From: Phlebotomus papatasi
Taxonomy: Eukaryota; Arthropoda; Insecta; Diptera; Psychodidae
Length of the DNA stretch: 64,000 nt
Direction of reading: 5' to 3'
Assembly (NCBI RefSeq): GCF_024763615.1
Contig: NC_077224.1
Coordinates: 57,236,712-57,300,711 of the forward strand
A model generated the notes under the pieces. That model searched no databases. It had not been told where the DNA came from and worked only from the letters and a program-made list of their open reading frames with translations. Below are positions 1-12,001 of the stretch, piece by piece (the first letter of the stretch is position 1; each line of letters opens with the position of its first letter). The translations under genes were made by a program, and so were the position numbers.

Positions 1-298
1 TCTATCTTTAATAAATAGAAACTTTTGCAAAAGTATGCAATTTTTGCACACATTTTAGATCAGGAATATTTCATGAAATCAAAATTCACATCCCTTTCTT
101 TCTCGCACGTTTTGCATCGTCTTGCTTATTCCTTCGAAATCTGCTTTTTTTAATCATCATAACAAATTTAATTTAGTTCAATCGAATTTGGAGTGCGAAA
201 GAATGAGACAGACATACGCAAAGCGTGTTAAAAAGAAAGGTATTCGAATTTTGACTGCATGACATTTTCCTGATCTAAACGGTGTGCCGGAGCCATTA
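1..298. mobile_element. Foldback-type MITE, truncated by window edge
   Basis: The right end (about 258-298) reads as the reverse complement of a terminus of the type AATGGCTCCGGCACAC followed by TTTAGATCAGG. Related ends occur at 37756, 38000, 38055, 55987 and 56230. The left inner part (about 45-120) matches the interior of the copies at 37.8 kb and 38.1 kb. No coding capacity is seen. Confidence 0.5.
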
Positions 299-2947
299 TG
301 AACAATTTTAATTTTTTACTGACCAATTTGACCGTTTTTCTTGTCAATTTTTTTAATTTATTGACCAAAAATATTTTTATCGAAATATAAATATCTCTGG
401 AAATTTAATTGCTTTTTCCAAATATCATAAAATAGATAATTTGATTTTTTTTATCATTGCTTTATATTTTAAACACAATCGAAGTTAAGTTCATTCACAG
501 CTTAAATTTTTTTTGCGAAAACATAAAAAAAATTCCGTGCAAAACTTCATTTCGAATGAAAGAAAACAAGAAGTTAGTGGAAGTGCGGATATGGTTCTAT
601 TGAGCGTAGTTTCTTTATTCACACGTTTCTATTTTTCGTCGCTTTACTTCTTTTGAGCTGAAGAAAATTATGCTGTAGATTGGAAAATTATCAATAAGTC
701 ACTTTGAAGATATTTCTGATAATTTAACGTTGTTTTACTGATCAATAAAGCGTATTTTACTCACCATATGTTTTTGCCATAAAAATTTATAGCTAAGGGC
801 TGGATCACTGACAGACACTCAATGGGTCATGTCATGTTGTAGAAAACTCGCTCTATTATGCAAGAGTCCCGGGTTCAAATCCCCTTAAAGCCACCAGGAA
901 TTTTCTAGAGGTAAATGTATTCGAATTGCATCCAGTAGGCTTACTGGACTCTTGATTTCACAAGGCATGGGGGACACAATTACAATGATGTTGCGTGCGA
1001 AAGGACCTTATTCCGCCATTGAACGTTACGCCATCATTATTCATTTATTATTATAATTATAATAGGGGATAGATTTCGTCTTGAGCTGCTTAACTGTTTT
1101 TATAAAAGAAAAGAATCGAATAAACTGAGCGAAAAACGTCACCATATAATTTAGTCAAGACACAAAATTGATCCATAATTTGATTTTTGCCTTTGATATT
1201 GTCTAATTTAATTTTTTTTTTAATTTAATTAATACATTAGTAAGCTTAATGGTATTTGACTAGTAATTGCGATAAAAATTCGCATATTAAACGATTTACT
1301 CGGAATTTTAACGATTTATGCCTCTTATAACTATAGAAAATAATGAGACAAGACACACACCGTTTAACTATAAAAAAAACTATAATGCCTAATTCACAAG
1401 TTATTGTACTAGATCTCGTATTTTTTATCATATTTCCTGAGAAAGTATGTAATACTTCTTGAAATAGGCTTGTAAAATTTGTAACTATTTTATTCCTTTC
1501 AACTAAATACTTAAACTTAAGAATTTGCAAGAGTATTATTAATTAGACGATCTAGGAAAGTCTTTAATATAACTGAATCTAATAAAATACAAAAGGTAGT
1601 GGATTAAAAAGAAAGAAGGATCAACTTGCATTCACTATTAGTTACAAAAACCATAAAATTTTATGGAAATGTCAAGTTTTATCCCACAATAAATCATCTT
1701 ATTCTATTTTACTTTGCATTTGCAAATGATATGGAAATGCTGGTGTACATAAATATATATTTGCTGTTTTAAAGATATTAATGGGAATCTTTTCAATAAC
1801 TTTAATTGTTTTTGCAAAGAGTATGTGTGCAGAATTAGGTCAATATTAAATACGTATTCAAGTAGGAAAGAATGCTTCTTTATTTCTCCAACAGCAATGT
1901 ATTCCACACATTGATTAAATATTAAATTAATGTTACTAACAATTCATTGACTTCAATTAGTTTTTGTATCACAAAAAATAATAATTTGTTTTGTCTATCT
2001 ATTAGCACGCATATTTTCCCCCTAAAAAACAATTAAATTGTTTGTCTTAGTTGAAAGGACAAGGTGTAAACACGAAAGAAAAAATGATAGTGTGAAAAGA
2101 CCTGTTTTCTCTCTTAAATGCCTCATTTTATTAAACTATTTATGAATTTTTGATAGAGGGAGCGGGGGGAAAACGTATGGAGATTTTTTTTTTTAATTGG
2201 GGGTCACCAAAGACCGAAAGTTGATATCTTTTACCGTTTAAGCTCCAAGACGATGACTAATTGAAAAAATTGGAAATATTCTTTAAAAGACAAAAAACAA
2301 TGATTTTCAATCTTCAAAGCTTAATACTTGTGATTGTGTTATCTCAATAGCAGATTTATTGCATAATAGAAAAACATTGTTAATTGAACATTTGATAACA
2401 GTGATATCATTTTCTTAAAAAAATTCCATAGAATTGTTATATTGGAAATGTGGTTGAAGAAAATCTGCAAAAGGAAAGCTTAAACAAAAAAAATCAATGG
2501 AAATGTTTCTTGGAGAAAACTAAAATATAGTGTTTGGTATCAAAAATAAATCCCATTGATTTTCTTCGAGGTTGATTGATGACATAATTCCAGCAATTTT
2601 GCCAGCAATGACGAAGACAATTGTGTCTTTTGTCGACACAAAAATAGACAAACAATAGGAGGAAAGATAGCATTAAAAATAATTGATTTTCTCACACATT
2701 ATCCATCTTTCTACTAAATTAAATATTCATTAAAAATTATTTACGAGTGTTATTAGTAAATAAAAATAGCATATAAAGAAGTTTTTTTTTTGCTATATTC
2801 TCATGCATTTTGCTAATCAGATATATCGGACCTTTGCAATCGAGGGGGCGACTTATATTTTGCAAACAAGCATGTACACAGATTTTGTTATTTTATGTTT
2901 TTTACTGCAATGTAAAATACGAAGATTCCGTAAACCATTAATTTAAT
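299..2947. other. Gene-free AT-rich DNA
   Basis: Apart from a SINE-like unit at about 795-1075 I see only AT-rich sequence without splice-flanked open frames. It may be intron of the sulfotransferase gene, whose upstream exons are not in the window. Confidence 0.5.
795..1075 (+). repeat. tRNA-derived SINE-like repeat
   Basis: A Pol III B-box-like motif GGTTCAAATCC lies at 872-882 within a tRNA-like 3' arm, followed by about 150 bp of unrelated tail ending in an ATT/ATA-rich stretch. The A box is not clear. The head differs from the other SINE family of this window (11055, 32636, 43361). Exact ends are uncertain. Confidence 0.45.
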
Positions 2948-3215
2948 CAGGGGCATGACGTTTCCTATGTTTTTCATATGTTTCTAACGTGCCGAAAAAA
3001 CTTTCGAGTTTATTAACTGTTTTCTGTCATTGTAGAATGAATTAACAAATAATACAAATACAAAATAAAAGCCAATTTAATACAGAATAGGCAACCGAAA
3101 ACCCCAAATTGGCAACCTACGTAGTTTTGGAGATATCTCGTGAAATGTGTACGAAAACAGGAAAAAATTTACATTAAAACTGATCGCATTTTTCAGAGCT
3201 AATGTCATCCCCCTG
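2948..3215. mobile_element. hAT-like MITE with 8-bp TSD
   Basis: The element starts CAGGGGCATGAC and ends GTCATCCCCCTG. It is flanked by a perfect 8-bp direct repeat AATTTAAT (2940-2947 and 3216-3223). An 8-bp TSD with CAGGG-type ends is the signature of hAT superfamily transposons. A diverged second copy lies at 42849-43115. It has no transposase and is non-autonomous. Confidence 0.8.
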
Positions 3216-3345
3216 AATTTAATAGTAACATCAGCACGAATCTCAAAATCTCTAAAAATTTTCAAATATTTTTTCTGTTTTTAAAATTCTTTGAAAACCT
3301 CTTATGAATTAGAAGGCATTTGATTGATTAGATCTTGTTCTTTAA

Positions 3346-3665
3346 CAAGGGGTAACTCATATTGAGAAACCCTCGTCAATTGTCCGAGAAACGCTTCGCG
3401 AAACCCGAGAAACCCAAAAATTGCATCGTGAAACCCGAGAAACCCAATTTCTGCATCGCGAAACCCAAGAAACCCAAAAATTGCATCGCGAAACCCGAGA
3501 AACCCAATTTCTACATCGCGAAACCCGAGAAACCCAGTGTTTGCATCGCGAAATCCGAGAAACCCAGTGTCTGCATCGCGAAATCCGAGAAACCCACTTT
3601 CTGCATCGCGAAACCCGAGAAACCAGAAACCCTTGTCAGAAAAAATGGAAATGAGTTACCCCTTG
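3346..3665. mobile_element. hAT-like MITE with internal minisatellite
   Basis: Perfect 15-bp terminal inverted repeats (CAAGGGGTAACTCAT, 3346-3360 and 3651-3665) are flanked by a perfect 8-bp target duplication TTCTTTAA (3338-3345 and 3666-3673). Nearly all of the 320-bp element between the TIRs is a 30-bp tandem array. The open frames across it (for example 3362-3673) only reflect a 30-bp period that is a multiple of three. Confidence 0.8.
3397..3635. repeat. 30-bp minisatellite, about 8 units
   Basis: Eight head-to-tail units start near 3399, 3429, 3459, 3489, 3519, 3549, 3579 and 3609. Each has the core GAAACCCGAGAAACCC followed by a variable stretch and GCATCGC. Units differ at a few positions, mostly in the segment after AAACCCA. 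The array is internal to the hAT-like element. Confidence 0.9.
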
Positions 3666-6414
3666 TTCTTTAATCTCTTAAAACAAAAGATAAATGAGAA
3701 CTTTAATGCAGTATTTTATCCCGGTATCGCAATGCAGAATTTCACATCATAATTTAAAAAAAAAGAGTGATTCAGTTGCTATTATATATGTTCAAATGTG
3801 CAACTTTTGGAAAGACTTTTTAGAAACCGTTTGTTCATTATTAGAAGCCTTCGCAACACTACGAAGAATAAAAAAATGCTTTTGAAGGAAAATTTACCCT
3901 GGGCAGAAACTTCGATTTTTTTTAAAAAGACAATTTTTCACGAAAATTGCTTCTAGTGTGTAGGCGGCATTAGTGATAAAAAGATGGATTTAGACCCGAA
4001 AATTAGTTTATGGGGAAATGGTCTGCCTTTGAACGAAAAATTATGTTCAAAATTTAAGAATTTTTTTCTGAAGAATCCACAAAATGAGTTTTATCTTCCT
4101 CTTCGCCAGAAAATTCTCTTGTTCATTGAGTTTCTGTACTTACTCTATTCAGGACTTAGTTTTTTCTTGGCAAAGAACTTAAATATGTCGATATATTCAA
4201 AGGTAGCCTACATGATCTGCCTTTGAACGTGGTTGAGGTAGCCTTTGAATCTTCATTTTCCACTGATAATATTCTGGCAACAGCATTAAACGGCTCATAA
4301 ATGATTAGCCTGATGGCTAACGCACTCTCTAAAACCGTAGTTAAAAGGTATTGCACAATAACTTTTCTTCACAATTTTCTGAAGCACTGTTTTTCATGTA
4401 AAAATTTCTAAGAAAAAGCCATTTTGAAGTTGACAATTGTCTGCTTGAAATATCCCGGCCGGAACAAGATAGCACTTTCAGACGTGGTAAAAGCAACACG
4501 GATCAGCTTTTCACCCTGAAGATGATTGTTGAAAACGCTTGAGAGTATGCAATTCCACTTTAGCCGTCAAATAATTTCGTCAGATATCTTTAAGATTTCT
4601 GCAGAAAATATCTACACCTCTGCCGAAAATCTGCTGATAAATCTGTAGATATTCCTACGAATTTTATTTGCGCTTGGGACAAAATTCGTCAGAAAGTTTT
4701 TGCAGATTTTCTGACGAATCCTGGACCATACTCTGACGAAATTCTGTGGATATTTTGCCGATTTTTTGCAGATTTTTTTCTACATTCCAGACTTTCCAGA
4801 CAGATGTATCTGAAAAGATAGAATATTTTTCACTGAAGTTCGCAAAATTCAATAGAGTGATTCTTGCTAATAATCACAGTGTTTATATAAAATAAAGAAT
4901 TCTGCGACGTCGTGTTATAAGTAGAGAATAGTGAAGTGAAAACTTTAAGCAGAGTGTCGACCTAAATTTCGTGTTTTTGTACCATTCCATGGGCGATTTT
5001 TAAGAAATTAGTATTTTTGCTCGCATTTTTTTACTTATCTAAAATGTGTACTCGGTAATGCTTGTTAAGCAGAGCATACCATTTTCTTTATAACTTCTGC
5101 AGTTTCTTGATAAATCAACAATATTTTTGTTGAGGCAAAAGAGACTATGCAGATTTCCTATGCAGAAATTCTGCCGAGAATCTGCAGATTTTCGGAAGAA
5201 TTTCTGCCGAAAATCTACAGATTTTGTAGGCAGAAATTCTGCCGAAAATCTACAGGATTTCTCTAAATGTACTAGAATTATACCGTTACGATTCAAAAAA
5301 CCTCCGAGTAAAATCGGCAGGTAGAGCAATGATTTGACGGGAATTTTTCTCAAGGAATCTAATCTGAATGCGCCACATTTACCCTTAGTTTTTTTTAATT
5401 AAGAACAGTAAAATTTTCTAATTTCAGTTAAAATATAATTTACGCTGAATAATGTGAATAATAGTCAAATCTTAATGTTTCAGAACATACTAAACCAACT
5501 AGAGTTGATTAGAATTGATTAGGTGAAAGTATCATCTAATCTAATTTATATCTTAAAAGTTTGTTTAAAATGAATTACGCCCATCGAATTGCAAAAGGGC
5601 GATACGGGCAATATGTACATATTTCTGTTCCGCCCGTTGAAAAGAAAACATATTTTCACTTGCCATATTTATATAATGGCATCACTGGTGAAAACGTGGA
5701 AAAGAGGTGTTGTACTTACAGAATGGACAATAAGAAACAATCATTCTCCGAAATAAACTCTATTATTATGGGACAACAAATATAAAGTCATATTCACTCA
5801 TGCTTCTTCCAGTAAATCTCTCCCTATAAAAGTTTTGTGTAGCTATATAGCACAATGTTGTTAATTTAATTTAAACAATATTGTTTAAATATCTCAAGCT
5901 AAATAAATGAGTGAGAAAAATGATATCACTGGTTAGTTAATTAAAGCAATAACAGAAGACAATAAACACAATCATTAAACATGTTAAATAACCTTTCCTG
6001 TACTATCAATTCCAGTATCAATTGGCAAACACTTCATTTCATATTGTATAGTTTAATCCATCAATTTCATATCGTACACCCTCAATTTCACTCAAATTTA
6101 CCCAATCAAATTGGATTTGTACTAGATATTGTCCACCAGAGGTGAACATCCTTGTGGTTTTGCTGGCATTTCAGAATATTTGACATCCAAATTGGAAAGC
6201 ATTTGGAGAGGAAATTAATTATTTTGTCCGTCATTTGGTCAATTGCTGCAGACAATGCAGAATTAATCAGTCCGTGTTTCCTGGCGTGCAATTTTTTTGG
6301 GGGGAAAGGTTACCAACATTTTAATACGGTGTTGAATTGAGTAACTTAATGGGTAAAAAAATCTTGAAATGGCACATATTAAAGAGACAATATGAATAGC
6401 CCACCCAATAACAA
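3666..6414. other. Gene-free DNA with degenerate repeats
   Basis: Between about 4560-4780 and 5140-5260 a short degenerate motif of the type TCTGCCGAAAATCTACAGA recurs many times, partly as inverted copies. Otherwise AT-rich and without a supportable gene. The open frame at 5561-5785 has no recognisable domain and no splice context. Confidence 0.4.
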
Positions 6415-6726
6415 CACAGAAAAATGGAAAATTCTTAAAGAGAAATACCCAGGAATTTAATTTCAAATCCCATCCAATGAATGCCAATGCTCTAATTCTA
6501 AATCCTTAATCATTTAGTTTTAGTTGCAATTCGCAAATCTCAAGACATTTTTTCATTTTTCAGCTAATGCTGAACTTAAGTTCCCGATCTCTTAACTCTT
6601 GGGCTAGGGATTCTAGCCCATTTCTTTCGCTCAGAGTTTCTAAACTTAAACTCCTCGGGGATTCACGTTCAATTTAAGGTCCCAGGATCTTATATATTCT
6701 TAAATTTAGAGTCAAAATTTTTCTGT
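6415..6726. mobile_element. MITE, CACAGAAAA-ended family
   Basis: It begins CACAGAAAAATGG and ends AATTTTTCTGT. It is collinear with a second copy at 59985-60503, which differs mainly by a 200-bp insertion. Both share the internal block containing CTCGGGGATTCACG. Non-coding. Confidence 0.65.
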
Positions 6727-7919
6727 ATGAAGTGATTGTTTTCGGCTTATACTGCAATTAACAACTTACGAATTATATTTGAGAATTAAATTTGGATTAA
6801 TTAGTATTAAGTTAAGTAACTTTTGGAAAAAATAAGCCCTGGCCAACAAAGGATCATTAAGGAAATCAGGATTTGGCACTATTCTAATGTGATTGTATTT
6901 CATGTAGTACGGATAAACTATTGCAAATTAGTCACATTCGAGAGATTTATCTTCTGGTCAATCTTTTCCTTTAAATTCAATAGAATTGTGGTCCTTAGAC
7001 CGTCCTGGCCATTCCAGAAGGTCAATTTTGTGCTGATTGGACGACTTTTAAAAACTTTTGGCAGTATGTTTGGGATCATTAGCTTTAAAACTCAAAAACC
7101 ATAAGCAAATTCTTTTCGATGTTGAAATAGATGTCTTATCTAAAGATAACCTTGTAAATAAATTGGTTTACATTGCCTGATATTCCATATACAGACCATA
7201 TGCCACTTCGGAAAAAGTAACCCCATACTATAAAATTACCTCCGCTAAGTTTGACGTTCTTAATTATTATGTATTAAAGACAACATTTTTGACTTTTAAG
7301 ACATCTAATATTTTGTTATGTCGTATCTAATTGTATTTAACAGGAATACATTGGTTCACAGAATATTATTCCAGAATTACAGGTCCTTCTGCATATGCTC
7401 TTTAACAAAAATCAAACAAAAAAGCTACGGTTTCGTTTGAATACTAACTCTGTACTGTACATCTGAAAACACTTCTAAACCGGGAATTTTTACATAATTG
7501 ACTTTTAGTAATGCTCACATGAGTAAATTCTTCAAATTTTGTTCAATTTGTTGCTTTATTTTTGGTACGACAGCAAAAGAATTCAATTTTACTATACGAA
7601 CAAAGGCAGAATATTCTCTAGAAGTAGTTATTCTTTCTCGAAATTTTTAAGTTTTGTGCGTGATTTTTAAGTTTGATCATAAAAAATTATTGAATTCTTG
7701 GTTCTCTTCTTTGAACAATACAATTTATAAAAAAAATTCGTAGTTATCCTGAACTTTTTTGCGTAAAGCCTATACACCTGCACCAAAAGCTTTATTTACA
7801 TGATTTTTTCAGGTCACAGAACGTTATTTTATGAAAATTTGTGGCATTAATGCCTACAAATGATCAAAAATACAGGAATATAATGAATTTTTAATTTCAG
7901 GTAATATTTTCGGATAATA
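6727..7919. other. Gene-free AT-rich DNA
   Basis: No gene, repeat array or RNA gene recognised. The open frame at 6823-7104 shows no family resemblance. Confidence 0.35.
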
Positions 7920-8840
7920 GGGTGGAATAACCGGCTATCGCCATGTTTAAGAAAAAATTAAATTCATTTAATCATAACTTTTGAATCCTTGTTACAAGAT
8001 AAGTCAAATTTGACACAAAGTTACTTAGATGTATTGGCTCTAGATACGTGAAAACAATAATCCTAGAACATAACGCTGGACTACTTAAAAAACTGATTTT
8101 TAATAATAATGCAAAAATAACCATTTCGTCGCCGCTTTTTACCACTTTTCGCCAGTTTTGTAAAATTTGTAACCACTTCTCGCCACCCACTTGAAAAGAA
8201 CCACACTCGGTTATTTTAGGCAATGCTATGAAAAGAATACATTCACCATTTCTCTTTCCTTGTGATCACTTTATTATTACTCTCTTTAAATGATTTTTCT
8301 TCACTTTTATTTGAGAAATCAAATTATGGGGTTTTTGCAGAAAGTAAACAATGCAGATTTGACAACTGAGAATGTACAAAGTGAAGTTAGCGTCGCCTAT
8401 TGAAAAGATATGGCGACAGGTGGTAAAATCAATTCCAGAATATTACCACTTCTCGCCATGCCTCATTTTTATACAAAAATAATATAAAATAAAATATTAA
8501 TTGACTAAATACAAATTTTATGTATTCTACAAGTGCAATTAAATAGTCAATAGAGAAATTATTTACCCAAATAGGTATTTTTGGCCTGATGAAAATTTGA
8601 CGACACTTAGTACATTTGGTAAGAGATGTTGGATTCGATGCACTTGCTTAAAATATTTCTCTAAAAAGTGATCAAAATCGTGAATCCAAAACGAATAATT
8701 ATTATTTTTCGATTCTATGCGTAGAAGCAGAAACAATACAAAAAAATGCGACTCATTTATTTCATAAATTGCGAAAAATAGCGATTTCAATATAAGTGGC
8801 GAGAAGTGGGGCACTGGCGAGAACTGGTGATTCCACCCTA
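7920..8840. mobile_element. 0.9-kb non-autonomous TIR element, TA TSD
   Basis: The left end GGGTGGAATAACCGG and the right end CTGGTGATTCCACCC form imperfect TIRs. TA flanks both sides (7918-7919, 8841-8842). The interior repeats short modules containing CACTTCTCGCCA (about 8110-8180, 8440-8460 and inverted near 8795-8830). Short minus-strand open frames inside have no recognisable transposase motifs. Confidence 0.6.
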
Positions 8841-9602
8841 GGTATATATTTTCAGAGGTGTGCTATTTAAGTTGTCCGTTCGAATTATACCTAAACTCAT
8901 AAAATGACAAGAACACATGGTTTTAACAGATACGAATATTAAATAATTATCATTTTTATTTATAATGGGCATTATATTTTCTAAAAAATAAAGCATGAAC
9001 GGGTATAAAAATTGATATTGTATCATAAAACATCAATATAGGAAAATCGCTGAAGGTGTGTTATTTATCTTGTCGCCACTCTGTACCTTCGAATCGGTAA
9101 ATGAAAAACCTCAACCTGAACATGTTTTAGAGATTACTCAGGTGGACATTTCGTTTTTATACGAAAATTGCCGTTGAATCATTCCTAATAACGGCTTTTC
9201 AAGGTCAAAGGTTTAAAAGCTTCTAGAGAGCGTATTTCTCAACCGAACGGTATCATGTTTGAGCTCGTTGGAAAGGTTTTGGAATTTCTCAGAAGTTCAA
9301 AGCGGTTCCAATCGATAATAAACTGGTTATGAATCGATAAGTAATTTTTACGTGAAAATCAGTTCTAATACTCTTTAGCTACTTTATGCGATCTTTTGAA
9401 TCGCCCAAATTTTTCCATTTAGCAAAATAATTGTCTGTTAAAAATCATATTAAACAGCAAAAGATATGTATTTATTTTACTCGTAAAATACAACCATTGA
9501 TTCAATCTCATTCTTGCAAAAAGTACCGTCATATTTTCTGCTTCGGATAGTTGATAAATTTTGTGCTAAAACAACAATTTTCCACGTTATATTCGTTTTC
9601 AG
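8841..9602. other. Intron or upstream flank of sulfotransferase
   Basis: This stretch ends with a polypyrimidine-containing acceptor at 9596-9602 before the sulfotransferase exon. A GTGT(G/T)-TATTTA motif near 8858 recurs near 9057. No coding exon for the N-terminal half of a sulfotransferase was found here or anywhere to the left. Confidence 0.4.
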
Positions 9603-10165
9603 ATTAAATGTCCGGATCGTTTTGTTAATTCGCGATCCACGCGGAACGCTACAATCGCGGAAGCACCGCGAATGGTGTCCCGGTAGACCAGACTGTGATC
9701 ATCCGCCTACAATGTGTCGTGACATGGTGGCGGACTTCTATGCGGCTCAGCTGCTGCTCAAGAAGCATCCCGGCCGTTTCCGTGTGGTGCGATATGAAGA
9801 TCTCTCGCTCAGTCCACAAGAGATTACCAAGGAACTACTGGATTTCTATGGTTTGCCCATGGATCCAGAAGTTGAGGAATTTCTGGAATCACACACCAAG
9901 TTGGACATTGGTGGTGTAAGTTCCACTTATCGTGACTCAAAGTCAGCACCTTTCCACTGGATTAAGGATTTAGCCTTTGAAGAGGTAATATTTTAAAGAA
10001 TCAATTTATTTTTTTGTTAGGCATCAACATGACTTTCACTTGCAGATTGATACGATCCAGAACGGATGTACAAAAGCAATGGAATTGTGGGGCTACAAAA
10101 AAGCCACAAATTTAACGATTCTGAGCAACAAATTTGATCCTATTCTTCCATATTCTCTCACATGA
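9603..10165 (+). CDS. Carbohydrate sulfotransferase, 3' exons (partial)
   Basis: Two exons, 9603-9984 and 10046-10165 (61-bp GT/AG intron), give about 166 C-terminal residues and the stop TGA. The first exon holds the 3'-phosphate-binding block of PAPS-dependent Golgi sulfotransferases (VLLIRDPRGTLQSR), then a cysteine-rich spacer (WCPGRPDCD) and the family segment RFRVVRYEDLSLSP; the second exon carries the C-terminal KAMELWGY segment. This architecture fits the CHST Gal/GlcNAc 6-O-type family, type II Golgi membrane enzymes that sulfate glycans. The N-terminal membrane anchor and the 5'-phosphosulfate-binding loop are missing; exon 9603 starts in phase 2 behind an acceptor, so those exons lie left of the window. 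The exact acceptor sugar cannot be told from this part. Confidence 0.88.
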
Positions 10166-10417
10166 ATCGCAATTATTGAGGTAATGAAAAATTCTTCAAA
10201 CAAATGAAATATTCCAGCAATGTTTGTCAAAGTAGAGGAGAGAATGCAAGTCACTTTACTGCATTACTTTTTTTTTTAAATTAGTTTGTAATGTTTTTAG
10301 AGACGTTCTCTGCATTTTTCACTGCGCGATTCATGTTATTATTGAGTCCGATGGAGTGTGAGTGAAAATGAGTCAAGCTAACCAATTGAAAAATAGTGAA
10401 TTTATCTAGTTTCTTTT

Positions 10418-10423
10418 AATAAA
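10418..10423 (+). terminator. Possible poly(A) signal of sulfotransferase
   Basis: AATAAA about 250 bp downstream of the sulfotransferase stop codon, in otherwise non-coding AT-rich DNA (10166-10791). Placement only; other weaker hexamers exist. Confidence 0.35.
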
Positions 10424-10791
10424 ATTTCTATTTTGAAATTTGGGTATTTGGAAAAGGTTTGTTAAATATTTTATTTTTGCACTTATTATTATGTTAAGAA
10501 AAAGCATTTTTTTTTTCAAAATGAAAGCGTTCTAGCTTCTAACTGCATTTTCTTTGTGTCTGGCATCGTTAGTAAGTTAATGTTGATACAAAGCAAATGC
10601 ACTTAGAACAGTTTCATTTTTAGAAGACGATTTGGAGATATTTTATGAAACGTTAGTAAAAATTATTAAAATATAATCTAGAAAATATTTTTTTTAAAAC
10701 GCGTATTTGGAAATATTTGTGTGGATTATGAATTATTTGACTTTCTAAGTAAGCTAATATCATAAAAAAATTTAAGTCACGCCCCTTTCTA

Positions 10792-11045
10792 CACTGAGAA
10801 AAAAAGAGGGTGCGATTAACTTTTTTTCTTCATAACTTTAACACTTTTTAGGTGTAAAAATATATCAACATTTTTTAATGTTAATTTTAAACTTTTTTAA
10901 GGGTAAAATTAACATGAAAGAATGGTAAATTTAACCCCCAATACACCTAATAAGGGTAATATTTACACCGATTTTGGATCAATACTGCAGGGTAAAATTA
11001 ACATTTCCGGAATGTTATTTTAACTTTTTCGGATTTCTCTCAGTG
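10792..11045 (+). mobile_element. CACTGAGA-family MITE copy 1
   Basis: Ends CACTGAGAAAAAAA and TTTCTCTCAGTG, flanked by TA on both sides. The 254-bp interior is closely similar to copies at 14424-14679, 28713-28969 (inverted) and 46476-46728. It contains AACATTTTTTAATGTTAA and other partly palindromic AT-rich stretches. Non-coding. Confidence 0.85.
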
Positions 11046-11054
11046 TAGACATTC

Positions 11055-11165
11055 ACATCTTTGCACGGGGCGGGACTCGAACTTACAACTGTGAAAGTCA
11101 AGTCAGACATCTCATTCGCCCAAAAGCCAACGGCCTTGCCTATTGCGCCACTGAGATCCCCGTTT
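11055..11165 (-). repeat. tRNA-derived SINE head
   Basis: On the minus strand a tRNA-like unit runs from a GTGGCGCAATAGGCAAGG segment to the B box GTTCGAGTCCC (plus 11072-11082). It matches copies at 32636-32765 (+) and 43361-43462 (-). The 3' end meets the flank of the CACTGAGA MITE. Confidence 0.65.
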
Positions 11166-11398
11166 GGTAATCTGTATCGTCATTTTCAGCGACCTATGAT
11201 TGCCTAAAGAATTTAGATTTAAATTTGTGACATCCCGAAAAGGCTAACTGCGATCTTATGTTTTATAATTCTGTCTCGTTTCTGTTTCGTTTTTAGCATT
11301 AGAGAGTCTAGGCATAGTTCGTACGCAGGCTACTTTCAAACGATGCAAAGTTTCTTTTGTAAAGAGCTGGTTCGTAATTTCGTAATTTTAAGAATATA

Positions 11399-11825
11399 GG
11401 GTAAGTGTGCCAAATTCCGGTCGGCTTGCAATTTCGGCCAACTTTTTCGTTCCTCGAATTTCCATGAACTTTTAGATTTTACGTACTATAGAGATTATAC
11501 ATGCAAAAGAATAACAAAAAATGTAGCTTCGACAAGCAAGATGACATGAAAAAGATATTGGAAGAATTCCCGAAGGGCAAGGAACTATGAGAATGAAGGT
11601 GGCCGAAATAGGGTACCAAAGCTATGTCTATATTTTTATTCATTTTAAAATGTATTAAGAATGATTTTAGAGTAAATAAAGACGGTAAACTCTTTACAAT
11701 GTTTTCAAGTAACACTCTTTCAGAAAAAAGATTTAAAAAAATAAATTTGAATTTAAAATATTACATTTCAAACTTGAGACTTTGACGCTTGCATGCAACT
11801 ATGCCGAAATTTGGCACACTTACCC
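11399..11825 (+). mobile_element. Pogo-like MITE, GGGTAAGTGTGCC family
   Basis: TIRs start GGGTAAGTGTGCCAAATT and end AAATTTGGCACACTTACCC, with TA on both sides (11397-11398, 11826-11827). Related copies: 46959-47364, 50274-50696 (inverted), 60906-61330 (inverted), 28431-29685 (interrupted) and a fragment at 41664-41715. TA target and the internal HTH fossil at 11501-11590 point to the Tc1/mariner-pogo group. Confidence 0.75.
11501..11590 (+). pseudogene. Fossil N-terminus of pogo-like transposase
   Basis: A 29-codon open frame inside the MITE reads SFDKQDDMKKILEEF near its middle. This resembles the first helices of the psq/CENP-B type DNA-binding domain of pogo transposases, and the same pattern (L/F-Y/D-E/K-R/Q-D-x-x-x-K/R-x-L) occurs in the fossils at 48094-48225 and 49040-49201. 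It stops after residue 29; no catalytic DDE domain is present. Confidence 0.45.
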
Positions 11826-11867
11826 TACATCTCACAGCTCCTAAGGTTTTATGATTTTCTATGGCTA

Positions 11868-12001
11868 AGGGCCTTGACAGACCTAAGGATTAGCCGAGAG
11901 ACGGCTTAGCGTAATTATATTTGAAATAAGGGTTAGAGTTCATTTCCATCATTTTCCATTAAGTCGTCTCTCGGCTTAAGTCGTAAGTGTGTCTAGGTCA
12001 T
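11868..12001. repeat. Short TIR repeat, CGGCTTAAGTCG family
   Basis: An inverted-repeat unit whose ends pair AGACCTAAGGATTAGCCGAGAG with CTCTCGGCTTAAGTCGTAAG and GTGTCTAGG. Related copies: about 42395-42540, 48934-49046 and 55487-55713 (the last with a more complex interior). Confidence 0.55.

Noticed and set aside
872..882. Possible tRNA gene near 820-895
   Set aside because: Only the B-box arm is tRNA-like; acceptor and anticodon stems do not form, so it is called a SINE-like repeat.
3397..3635. Regular 30-bp repeats resembling a CRISPR array
   Set aside because: Units are contiguous with no unique spacers, and the host is a eukaryote; it is a minisatellite.
3362..3673. Open frames coding for 10-residue repeats (KPEKPNFCIA type) on the plus strand
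   Set aside because: All three frames are open because the DNA is a 30-bp tandem array inside a MITE; no splice or promoter context.
9514..9602. N-terminal extension of the sulfotransferase exon from an ATG at 9514
   Set aside because: The residues do not resemble the family, and a TTTTCAG acceptor at 9596-9602 marks the exon start.
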